Assembly: GCA_019237355.1 (NCBI GenBank)
Contig: JAFAHH010000575.1
Coordinates: forward strand, 1 to 6,254
Reading direction: 5' to 3'
DNA: 6,254 nucleotides
Source of the DNA: Acetobacteraceae bacterium
GTDB taxonomy: Bacteria; Pseudomonadota; Alphaproteobacteria; Acetobacterales; Acetobacteraceae
Shown: in pieces, positions 1 to 6,254 of the stretch
Layout: each line of letters starts with the position of its first letter
Numbering within the stretch: the stretch's first letter is position 1
Made by a program: the position numbers and the translations under genes
Notes under the pieces: model-generated
What the model saw: the letters and a program-made list of their open reading frames with translations, nothing else
Databases searched by the model: none
What the model was told of the DNA's origin: nothing

Positions 1-257
1 CCGATCTGGATGGCACCTATATGCTGGTGCTCACCGAATGGGCACGCAGTATTCTGTTATTCCGGCCGGGTTCGGCGGAGCTCGTGAATGGCGTGCCCTG
101 GCAATATAAGGTGCACCTGGTCAGCGGCATGACCTTGTTCTTCCTGGTGCCATTCACACGTCTGGTGCATGTGTGGTCGGCGCCGATCTGGTTCTTGGGC
201 CGCCCTGGCTGGCAGATCGTCCGCCGTAACGCCAACATCGCGAACCGGGGCGTCTGA
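1..257 (+). CDS. narI: Respiratory nitrate reductase gamma subunit NarI, C-terminal part (5' end outside window)
   Basis: NarI is the dihaem cytochrome b membrane subunit of NarGHI; it takes electrons from quinol and passes them to NarH and NarG for nitrate reduction at the cytoplasmic face. The frame is read from base 3 and gives the last 84 residues. Seen directly: a hydrophobic stretch after the segment YKVH, then PFTRLVHVWS. The two histidines (residues 38 and 56 of this fragment) are 18 apart, as are the two C-terminal haem ligands of E. coli NarI (His187 and His205), and the surrounding residues match that family closely. The ending WFLGRPGWQIVRR also fits the usual NarI tail. The gene is cut only by the window edge. 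narG, narH and narJ are expected upstream (inference from the usual narGHJI order). The next gene begins one base after the stop, suggesting co-transcription. Confidence 0.93.
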   Translation, partial: DLDGTYMLVLTEWARSILLFRPGSAELVNGVPWQYKVHLVSGMTLFFLVPFTRLVHVWSAPIWFLGRPGWQIVRRNANIANRGV

Positions 258-258
258 G

Positions 259-660
259 ATGCGCCGCGCGGCCGGGCTGCTGGTTTTGACGATGGTCCTG
301 GCGGCAGCGGGCCCCGCGTACTCCCAGGCGCCGACGGGCGAGCGCGGACAACCCGGCCGGCCCTCGCTCGCGCCGCAGCCGGGGCAAGCACCGTTTGGCG
401 ATGCGATCGCCGAGGCCCTATTGCCCGCCTACAATCGGGCCATGACCATGATCGGCACCTGTGGCCCGATCGGTGATACAGGGGTGATCGAGGCCAAGCG
501 GGTCGGTTTTGCCTCCATCGTCGATCTCCGCCCGGCGGGAGATGCGAGCAGATCCGAGCAGGCGCGCGCTCAATATTCGCGCCTGCGCAGCGCGGCTGAG
601 CCCGCTCTCAAATTTGTCTCAGTCGGGCGGAATAGTCGACTCTGCGCCAGCATGGCGTGA
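259..660 (+). pseudogene. Secreted tyrosine-phosphatase-like (DUF442/BLH-type) protein, probably truncated or frameshifted
   Basis: The ATG at 259 lies one base after the narI stop and opens with a clear signal peptide: MRR, then a hydrophobic run, with likely cleavage near AYS-QA around residue 22. A longer ATG at 169 lies inside narI and would place residues before the signal, so 259 is preferred. After a Pro/Gly-rich linker, residues 47-110 (FGDAIAEALLPAYNRA, then GPIGDTGVIEAKRVGFASIVDLRP) resemble the N-terminal half of DUF442-type phosphatase-like proteins. The family should continue to a Cys-X5-Arg P-loop (HCxxGxxR-like), which is absent. From about residue 120 the frame becomes unconvincing (VGRNSRLCASMA, stop), while the +1 frame reads GGIVDSAPAW, closer to what the family would have there. 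That suggests a frameshift near 620-630, followed by loss of the catalytic half. Total 133 aa. No phosphatase activity is expected. Assignment is from remembered family features, so moderate. Confidence 0.5.
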
Positions 661-708
661 CCTAGCGGGCAAGAGGCCCTTCACCATCGACCTGAAGGGA
701 AACACGCA

Positions 709-837
709 ATGAAATTCGTTTGGACCCGGCGCTCCAGCACACGCAAGGTGAAGAGCGCAACTGGCCTGATCAAGCCGGTTCGCGTCAAAGGCGGTGCGGT
801 GATCCGCCGCAACCCGCTGCGCCCGAAGAAGAAATAG
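709..837 (+). CDS. 42-aa highly basic small protein of unknown function
   Basis: I do not recognise this protein. It starts MKFVWTRRSSTRKVKS and ends NPLRPKKK. Of 42 residues, 15 are Lys or Arg and none is Asp or Glu, so it is strongly cationic and likely to bind nucleic acid or ribosomes if made (inference). A purine-rich AAGGGA lies about 8 bases before the ATG, a reasonable ribosome binding site. The ATG overlaps the stop of the preceding +1 reading frame as ATGA (709-712); that frame (ending KRPFTIDLKGNTQ) is the one that continues the broken phosphatase region, so coupling to an upstream remnant is possible. It is unlike ribosomal proteins L34 or L36 in detail. Position, size and composition are typical of small genes in prophages and islands. 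Confidence is limited by its length. Confidence 0.45.
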   Translation: MKFVWTRRSSTRKVKSATGLIKPVRVKGGAVIRRNPLRPKKK

Positions 838-852
838 CTTGGGCCTTCTGAT

Positions 853-873
853 GGCGGGCAATTAGGCCCCGCC
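853..873. repeat. GC-rich inverted repeat between two small genes
   Basis: Six-base arms GGCGGG (853-858) and CCCGCC (868-873) flank a 9-base loop just after the 42-aa gene. No T run follows on either strand, so it does not meet the usual picture of an intrinsic terminator. It could still be a weak terminator or a chance structure in GC-rich DNA. Confidence 0.25.
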
Positions 874-886
874 CCCAAAATTGTCC

Positions 887-899
887 AGCCAAAATGGCT
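887..899. promoter_or_regulatory. Palindrome AGCCAAAATGGCT upstream of the 80-aa gene (candidate operator)
   Basis: A perfect 13-base dyad (arms AGCCA and TGGCT around AAA) ending 20 bases before the start codon at 920. CAAAATTG lies just upstream at 876-883. The 11-base core GCCAAAATGGC recurs at 1216-1226 before the next gene, also with CAAAATTG upstream. The position, between the expected promoter zone and the ribosome binding site, suits an operator. The function is inferred; only the repeat is seen. Confidence 0.4.
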
Positions 900-919
900 C
901 CCAAACCACAGGAGCAACA

Positions 920-1162
920 ATGACCAAAAAGCTGCGCGTACCGTTCGTAGCACCAGGAGAAAGCGAAGACCCTCTCGACTATCGCGAGAACCGCAACCAA
1001 AAAGGCCAGCTGAACCAACGGGGTCTAGGCGTTATGGACGCGTTCCTGCGAGAGCGATTCCGCGACGAGGCGATAGCGATCTTTATGGACGTAACGCCTC
1101 AAACCGTTTCTGCCCGCCGCAAGCAGCTCGGCCTTTCCTACGGCCACCGCACAGAACGGTAA
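920..1162 (+). CDS. 80-aa hypothetical protein with HTH-like C-terminus, phage/island type
   Basis: No family name can be given. The ATG at 920 is chosen over an in-frame ATG at 881 because AGGAGC sits 5-6 bases before it, a strong ribosome binding site, and because the palindrome at 887-899 would otherwise lie inside the gene. The N-terminal half is polar and charged (APGESEDPLDYRENRNQKGQ). Residues 48-70 (RDEAIAIFMDVTPQTVSARRKQL) look like a helix-turn-helix: a first helix, a short turn at DVTP, and a second helix rich in Arg/Lys that could be the recognition helix. This points to DNA binding, perhaps as a small regulator (inference). Codon use fits a GC-rich host. It stands 22 bases downstream of a palindrome, which suggests autoregulation. 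It could equally be a structural or packaging-related phage protein. Confidence 0.6.
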   Translation: MTKKLRVPFVAPGESEDPLDYRENRNQKGQLNQRGLGVMDAFLRERFRDEAIAIFMDVTPQTVSARRKQLGLSYGHRTER

Positions 1163-1214
1163 CCGCCGATCTTCCGAGGCAGGCAAAATTGCTTGCACGC
1201 CGCCGCCGAGGCCC

Positions 1215-1227
1215 GGCCAAAATGGCC
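1215..1227. promoter_or_regulatory. Palindrome GGCCAAAATGGCC upstream of the DUF29 gene (candidate operator)
   Basis: A perfect 13-base dyad (arms GGCCA and TGGCC around AAA) sharing the 11-base core GCCAAAATGGC with the copy at 888-898. CAAAATTG lies upstream at 1184-1191. It ends 42 bases before the DUF29 start codon, in the gap between the 80-aa gene and DUF29. Two copies of the same core in successive short gaps suggest one protein may bind both, but no binding is demonstrated. Confidence 0.4.
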
Positions 1228-1269
1228 CGGCAAGCCTGCAAACCTGCCTCGACTTCCCGGGGAGCAGCC

Positions 1270-1695
1270 ATGAGTGAATACGAAACCGACGTCGTGCTTT
1301 GGTCCGAACATCAGAGCGCGCTGCTGCGCCGCGTCGCGGCGGGTGACCGCATCAATGATCAGGTGGACTGGGAGAACGTCATTGAGGAGATTGAAAGCGT
1401 GGGCAAGGAGCAGTTGCACGCCGAAGAGTCGCTGCTCTTGCAGGCGCTCCTCCACATGCTGAAAGCCGAGGCCTGGCCGCTGTCCCGCGACGTGCAGCAT
1501 TGGCAATCCGAAGCCCGGCTGTTTCGGTCACAGGCGGCACTAAGGTTCGCGCCCTCTATGCGGCAACGTATCGACGTGGCGCGCCTCTACCGCGCGGCCC
1601 TGCGCGCATTGCCAGAGACGATGGACGGCCAGCCGCCTTTGCCGGTGCCCGACAACTGCTCAGTCAGGCTGGATGAGCTGCTGAGTGAAGACTGA
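1270..1695 (+). CDS. DUF29 family protein
   Basis: A 141-aa protein close to the usual length of DUF29 proteins, a widespread family of helical proteins of unknown function that is often multi-copy and found in accessory DNA. Family marks seen: YETDVVLWSEHQSALLR at residues 4-20, then VDWENVIEEIESVGK at 32-46, then ESLLLQALLHMLK at 53-65, where the family has its conserved ES..L..LL.HLLK segment. The C-terminal third (residues 100-139) is a helix with RLYRAALRAL and a short acidic tail, as in relatives. The ATG at 1270 is preferred over an in-frame ATG at 1189 because GGGGAG lies about 7 bases upstream and the family begins with this Y-x-x-D-x-x-x-W motif. The gap upstream holds a palindrome shared with the preceding gene, hinting at shared control. 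No enzymatic residues can be pointed to, and no function is claimed. Confidence 0.88.
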   Translation: MSEYETDVVLWSEHQSALLRRVAAGDRINDQVDWENVIEEIESVGKEQLHAEESLLLQALLHMLKAEAWPLSRDVQHWQSEARLFRSQAALRFAPSMRQRIDVARLYRAALRALPETMDGQPPLPVPDNCSVRLDELLSED

Positions 1696-1876
1696 TGCGC
1701 ATTCCCCCTGACCGACCTCGTGCTCGGCTGGGTGCTCATTGATGCGAATGGCTAGCGCACGTTCCTGAACGGCGCGTCGCAGGCCGCCACCTTCCACTTC
1801 TGCCGGGGCGTGCGTTTGCTGCCCGCCAGCGTGCGCAACGCGGCGACCAGATCGCGATCTACCTCGGAATGCAGAG

Positions 1877-1893
1877 GCGGGGCGCAGCCCCGC
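1877..1893. repeat. Perfect 7-bp GC hairpin GCGGGGC-GCA-GCCCCGC
   Basis: The arms 1877-1883 and 1887-1893 are exact reverse complements around a 3-base loop, giving a very stable stem. No T run follows, so it is not a standard intrinsic terminator. It precedes the possible GTG start at 1913 by 19 bases. Roles as a dispersed repeat, processing signal or structural relic cannot be separated from sequence alone. Confidence 0.4.
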
Positions 1894-1912
1894 TCAGCGA
1901 GAGAAAGACTCC

Positions 1913-2233
1913 GTGCCGACCAAAGAGGAACTGGAGATCGAGCTTATGCAGGCCGACATTGACAACAAGCGCGCCGATACGCGGCACAGACCCGAGAGGA
2001 ATACTCCCGATCCCCGAGCCAAGCCTAGTCCTGCAGGCGGCGTGCTGGCTCGGCCGCCAATCTGCATCTGGCAGTCGTACCCGAACCTGGCGAGGTCGCG
2101 ACGATTACTGCCTCGACCGGGCGATCAGTTCACGATCAGCAACGCCCGGGCGCTGGAGATTCCGCCCCTTCCAACGGGCTTCGATGGTTGCACGCTGCGA
2201 TTACGAGCTGTCTCAATTGGCAGTTTGACGTAG
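1913..2233 (+). CDS. Doubtful GTG-started frame with a phage-like N-terminus
   Basis: The first 24 residues (MPTKEELEIELMQADIDNKR, then ADTR) are a convincing charged helix of the sort seen at the start of small phage proteins, and purine-rich GAGAGAAAG lies upstream. From residue 25 the frame becomes Pro/Arg/Ser-rich and low in protein character (HRPERNTPDPRAKPSPAGG), suggesting a frameshift or junction soon after the start. The frame stays open to TAG at 2233 (106 codons). The true gene, if any, probably ended differently. It may be a remnant and not an expressed gene. Confidence 0.22.
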   Translation: MPTKEELEIELMQADIDNKRADTRHRPERNTPDPRAKPSPAGGVLARPPICIWQSYPNLARSRRLLPRPGDQFTISNARALEIPPLPTGFDGCTLRLRAVSIGSLT

Positions 2234-2443
2234 CACATTACGGGCTGCGTCATACGCCGCCAGCATCCGCTCCGCCCGTGCGACCGATCGGCCTCCTGGC
2301 CAGCCGAGATCGAACTCGCGAGTGATCGCCTCGCGAATCCCGACGCAATCTGGGATGGCCGATTCCGGCTCGGCTCTGAAGCCAGCCTTCCCGCCGGATG
2401 CATGATCGGGGCGCTGGGGAGGGATGCTTCCAAGCTGCGCCGG
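2213..2443 (-). pseudogene. Orphan minus-strand coding fragment without a start codon
   Basis: Reading the minus strand from 2443 down to the TGA at 2213-2215 gives an open frame of 76 codons with no usable start near its upstream stop (TAG at 2444-2446). Its downstream part reads well as protein: IREAITREFDLGWPGGRS, then ARAERMLAAYDAARN, an amphipathic helical pattern. The upstream part overlaps the tilS remnant on the other strand and is probably meaningless, so the real fragment may span only about 2213-2347. This fits a phage or island gene that lost its 5' end when it was joined to tilS. I cannot name a family. Confidence 0.25.
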
Positions 2444-2617
2444 CTATCCTCCCTTCCCAGCGCGGTTTTGCGTACTCTTCCATGCTTACGGAACGGTAAT
2501 TTGTTGTTTTCAGTCCCGCACTTAGGGTATCCTAATCGGGAGTTATGTGCGTCCATGCCAATAATTTTCGCGCCGCCGGAGCCGCTGGCGGGCGCATCAT
2601 TTTATACGGCCGAGTAA
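2345..2617 (+). pseudogene. tilS: tilS remnant: C-terminal domain of tRNA(Ile)-lysidine synthetase, catalytic part missing
   Basis: TilS modifies the wobble cytidine of tRNA-Ile(CAU) to lysidine so that it reads AUA. The plus-strand frame ending in TAA at 2617 gives AIWDGRFRLGSEASLPAGC, later IGALGRDASKLRRLSSLP, then LRTLPCLRNG, then SVPHLGYP and FAPPEPLAGASF. This succession (WDGRFRL; G.LG.....LRR..SLP.AVLRTLP; VPHLGYP; final APP.PLAGA.F) is what I recognise as the C-terminal domain of alphaproteobacterial TilS. The adjacency to ftsH is the usual tilS-ftsH order. The N-terminal PP-loop ATPase domain with its SGGxDS motif is absent, because upstream sequence does not continue the protein. The frame is open back to 2234 but reads poorly before about 2340. 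The 90 codons have no in-frame decay. An ATG at 2402 could in principle start a 71-aa peptide, but this is not expected to be functional. Confidence 0.75.
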
Positions 2618-2754
2618 TGGCCCGCAAGGGCGTGAGGAGCGGGGGTGTGCGGCGTCGGTTGGCACCCTATCTTGTTAATGGAGAGGCAGCTTCGCCGTCC
2701 AAGCTTGGATACGCCGGGGCCGGGTTGCCGGATATGTAGTGTGAGCGGATCTAT

Positions 2755-4673
<1,919 letters not shown>

Positions 4674-4677
<4 letters not shown>

Positions 4678-5528
4678 CAAATCCATCCAGCTCCGGCGCC
4701 GTTCCGGCCCGGAGCTGGGCCGGTCTTTCCTTAGAGCGCCCCCGGGTGATGGGGATCCTAAATGTCACCCCGGATAGTTTCAGCGATGGCGGGCGGCACT
4801 CCGATCTAGCACGCGCCGTGCGAGCCGGGCTGGCGATGGCGCAAGCTGGAGCCGATATCATCGATGTCGGCGGTGAGAGCACCCGGCCCGGTGCTTATCC
4901 CATTTCTCCATCTTTGGAACAGGCGAGGGTTATTCCGGTCATCCGGGAACTTGCCTCGGCGGGACTTCGGGTATCCGTCGATACGCGAAATGCCGCGACC
5001 ATGCGCGCTGCCCTCGATGCAGGCGCCACGGTCGTTAACGACATCTCGGCACTCGCTCATGATCCTGAAGCGCCGCCTCTGGTCGCTTCCCGCGGTTGCC
5101 CGGTCGTGCTGATGCATATGCGCGGCACGCCTCAGACGATGAGCTCTGCCGCGCGCTATGCGGATGTTATTGCGGAGGTAAGGCGAGAGCTGGCGGAGCG
5201 GGTCGAGGCGGCGCTGCTTGCTGGGACCGCCCCCGAGCAGATATGTCTCGACCCCGGCATAGGATTTGCCAAGGCCGGTAAGCAGAATGAGGCGCTGCTT
5301 CGAGGCTTGGGGACCTTGGCCGAACTCGGATTCCCGCTGCTCGTGGGGGTTTCCCGAAAGCGTTTCATCGGCCGCCTTACCGCTATTGAGCTTCCGTCTG
5401 GCCGCCTCGCCGGCTCGCTTGCGGCCGGTCTCTTCGCGCTCTCGCATGGAGCTTCCATTCTGCGGGTGCATGATGTTCCCGAGACCGTGCAAGCAATACG
5501 CGTGTGGCACGCCCTTGCCTCGGCGTGA
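4674..5528 (+). CDS. folP: Dihydropteroate synthase FolP
   Basis: Condenses 6-hydroxymethyl-dihydropterin pyrophosphate with p-aminobenzoate to dihydropteroate in cytoplasmic folate synthesis; it is the sulfonamide target. A TIM-barrel protein of 284 aa from the TTG start. Motifs seen: MGILNVTPDSFSDGG (26-40), GGESTRPGA (66-74), SVDT (101-104), NDISA (122-126), MHMRGTPQTM (147-156), DPGIGFAK (193-200), VGVSRKRFIG (224-233) and RVHDV (264-268), covering pterin, pyrophosphate and pABA binding. The TTG at 4674 shares bases with the ftsH stop (TTGA). It is preferred because the residues before MGILN (AGLSLERPRV) form the expected first strand and no ATG or GTG lies upstream in frame. The only alternatives, GTG 4746 and ATG 4749, would remove that strand. 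No clear Shine-Dalgarno is seen, so translation is probably coupled to ftsH. Confidence 0.96.
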
Positions 5529-5694
5529 GGTAAAGGACGATGACTCCGAGTCGGAATGGCCGCAAAGCGGAATCGCGCTCTCATAGAGGCTTCGCCGCAA
5601 AACCGTCATGCTCGAGGGGCTTCATCTCAGCTTAGCCGCAGGTTAAACCTTTCTCGTGATAACTCCGTCCCTCCCCCCTTTTTCGGAAGCGATC
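5529..5694. other. folP-glmM intergenic gap, with short palindrome AGGTTAAACCT
   Basis: A 166-base gap. It holds an 11-base dyad AGGTT-A-AACCT at 5640-5650 and a pyrimidine-rich stretch (5664-5683) just before the glmM ribosome binding site. No terminator with a T run is seen on the plus strand after folP and no confident promoter boxes can be named, so glmM may be read from the ftsH-folP transcript, from a promoter here, or both. A 31-codon frame at 5540-5635 is discussed among the findings. Confidence 0.4.
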
Positions 5695-6254
5695 ATGCCC
5701 GCAGAAAGACGACTATTCGGTACGGATGGCATCCGCGGTACCGCAAACACCGAGCCAATGACCGCTGGGATCGCGCTACGCCTAGGCCAAGCAGCCGGGC
5801 TGCTGTTTACGCGAGGGGATCACCGCCATCGTGTGGTCATCGGCAAAGATACTCGGCTATCAGGATATTTGATTGAGCCAGCGCTGACCGCCGGCTTCAT
5901 TGGGGCTGGCATGGATGTGACCCTCGTGGGTCCGCTGCCGACCCCGGCAATCGCCATGCTCACGCGAAGCCTGCGCGCGGATCTCGGGGTCATGATTTCT
6001 GCGAGCCACAATCCGTATGAGGATAACGGCATCAAGCTGTTCGGTCCGGATGGTTTCAAGCTTTCAGACGAAAAAGAGGCCGAAATCGAGGCGCTCATGG
6101 ATAACCGAAGCCTCGGGACGCAATTAGCAGGGCCGGCTGCGCTTGGCCGGGCATCCCGGCTTGAGGATGCATCGGGTCGCTACATCGAGAGTGCAAAGTC
6201 AACTTTTCCGCGTGGTTTGCGCCTCGACGGATTGAAAATAGTTGTCGATTGCGC
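5695..6254 (+). CDS. glmM: Phosphoglucosamine mutase GlmM, N-terminal part (3' end outside window)
   Basis: Interconverts glucosamine-6-phosphate and glucosamine-1-phosphate on the way to UDP-GlcNAc for peptidoglycan and lipopolysaccharide. The ATG at 5695 is preceded by GGAAG about 5 bases upstream, and the first 186 codons are in the window. Seen: LFGTDGIRG at residues 7-15, the family's N-terminal signature; GKDTRLSG (50-57); and the active-site phosphoserine loop MISASHNPYEDNGIK, with S104 as the catalytic serine equivalent to Ser102 of E. coli GlmM. FGPDGFKLS follows as in close relatives. The frame is uninterrupted to the end of the window, so truncation is only an effect of the cut. 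The ftsH-folP-glmM order is conserved in many proteobacteria. Distinction from phosphomannomutase rests on the LFGTDGIRG and SASHNPYEDNGIK forms and on the context. Confidence 0.96.
   Translation, partial: MPAERRLFGTDGIRGTANTEPMTAGIALRLGQAAGLLFTRGDHRHRVVIGKDTRLSGYLIEPALTAGFIGAGMDVTLVGPLPTPAIAMLTRSLRADLGVMISASHNPYEDNGIKLFGPDGFKLSDEKEAEIEALMDNRSLGTQLAGPAALGRASRLEDASGRYIESAKSTFPRGLRLDGLKIVVDC

Larger units (their letters stand above)
1696..2344. other. Decayed accessory region without a defensible intact gene
   Basis: About 650 bases between DUF29 and the tilS remnant. On the plus strand, 1700-1870 can be read as short protein-like pieces in different frames (for example WVLIDANG, a stop, then RTFLNGASQAATFHFC, then in another frame GDQIAIYLG), as expected of a gene broken by stops and frameshifts. 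The minus strand shows other short open pieces across the same DNA. None matches a family I can name. The stretch also holds a strong hairpin at 1877-1893, a GTG-started frame at 1913 and a minus-strand fragment at 2213-2443, listed separately. Phage or island debris is the likeliest reading. Confidence 0.5.

Noticed and set aside
841..869. GGGCCT...AGGCCC inverted repeat as a terminator for the 42-aa gene
   Set aside because: A 17-base loop and no T run; too weak to call a terminator.
1138..1506. Minus-strand 122-codon frame opposite DUF29
   Set aside because: The DUF29 motifs on the plus strand are clear; the opposite frame is an overlap artefact.
1869..2228. Plus-strand 119-codon frame in the decayed region
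   Set aside because: Arg/Ser/Pro-rich throughout, with no helix pattern or motif, and no strong ribosome binding site.
2125..2556. Minus-strand 143-codon frame across the tilS remnant
   Set aside because: Ser/Arg/Pro-rich translation without family marks, lying opposite the plus-strand TilS-like sequence that explains 2345-2556 better.
2618..2754. Heat-shock (sigma32-type) promoter before ftsH, from CTTG near 2703 and TATGT near 2733
   Set aside because: The spacing is several bases too long for the alphaproteobacterial consensus and the -10 match is partial, so it is not reported as a feature.
4806..5609. Minus-strand open frame of 267 codons opposite folP
   Set aside because: folP is certain on the plus strand from motif order; the antisense product has no recognisable domain or ribosome binding site.

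Overview
The window looks like a GC-rich alphaproteobacterium, most likely Acetobacteraceae/Rhodospirillales. The basis is codon use, the ftsH-folP-glmM gene order, and the style of the FtsH, FolP and TilS protein sequences. I judged this by recognition, not by a database search. Both ends of the window cut a gene: narI on the left and glmM on the right.

Left part (1-660): the 3' end of narI, the haem b membrane subunit of respiratory nitrate reductase. One base after its stop comes a secreted protein resembling the N-terminal half of a DUF442-type tyrosine-phosphatase-like protein. It lacks the phosphatase P-loop and appears frameshifted or truncated.

Middle part (about 620-2345): accessory DNA of phage or genomic-island character. 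It carries three small plausible genes: a 42-aa very basic protein, an 80-aa protein with an HTH-like C-terminus, and a 141-aa DUF29 protein. Two near-identical palindromes with the core GCCAAAATGGC lie upstream of the 80-aa gene and the DUF29 gene. About 650 bases of decayed sequence follow (1696-2344), with no gene I can defend and only orphan reading-frame fragments on both strands.

Right part (about 2345-6254): conserved chromosome. It opens with a headless remnant of tilS (tRNA-Ile lysidine synthetase, C-terminal domain only), followed by complete ftsH (membrane AAA+ zinc protease), complete folP (dihydropteroate synthase; TTG start overlapping the ftsH stop) and the first 186 codons of glmM (phosphoglucosamine mutase). 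The last three are housekeeping genes for membrane protein quality control, folate synthesis and UDP-GlcNAc supply.

The main story is a junction. DNA containing the nar genes and phage-like material abuts the tilS-ftsH-folP-glmM locus and has removed the catalytic part of tilS at this position. Because lysidine synthesis is normally essential and AUA codons are used in ftsH, folP and glmM, a functional tilS is expected elsewhere. I see no CRISPR array, tRNA, rRNA or intact transposase. I do not see a convincing complete new biological system; the best candidate is the small palindrome/HTH/DUF29 module.
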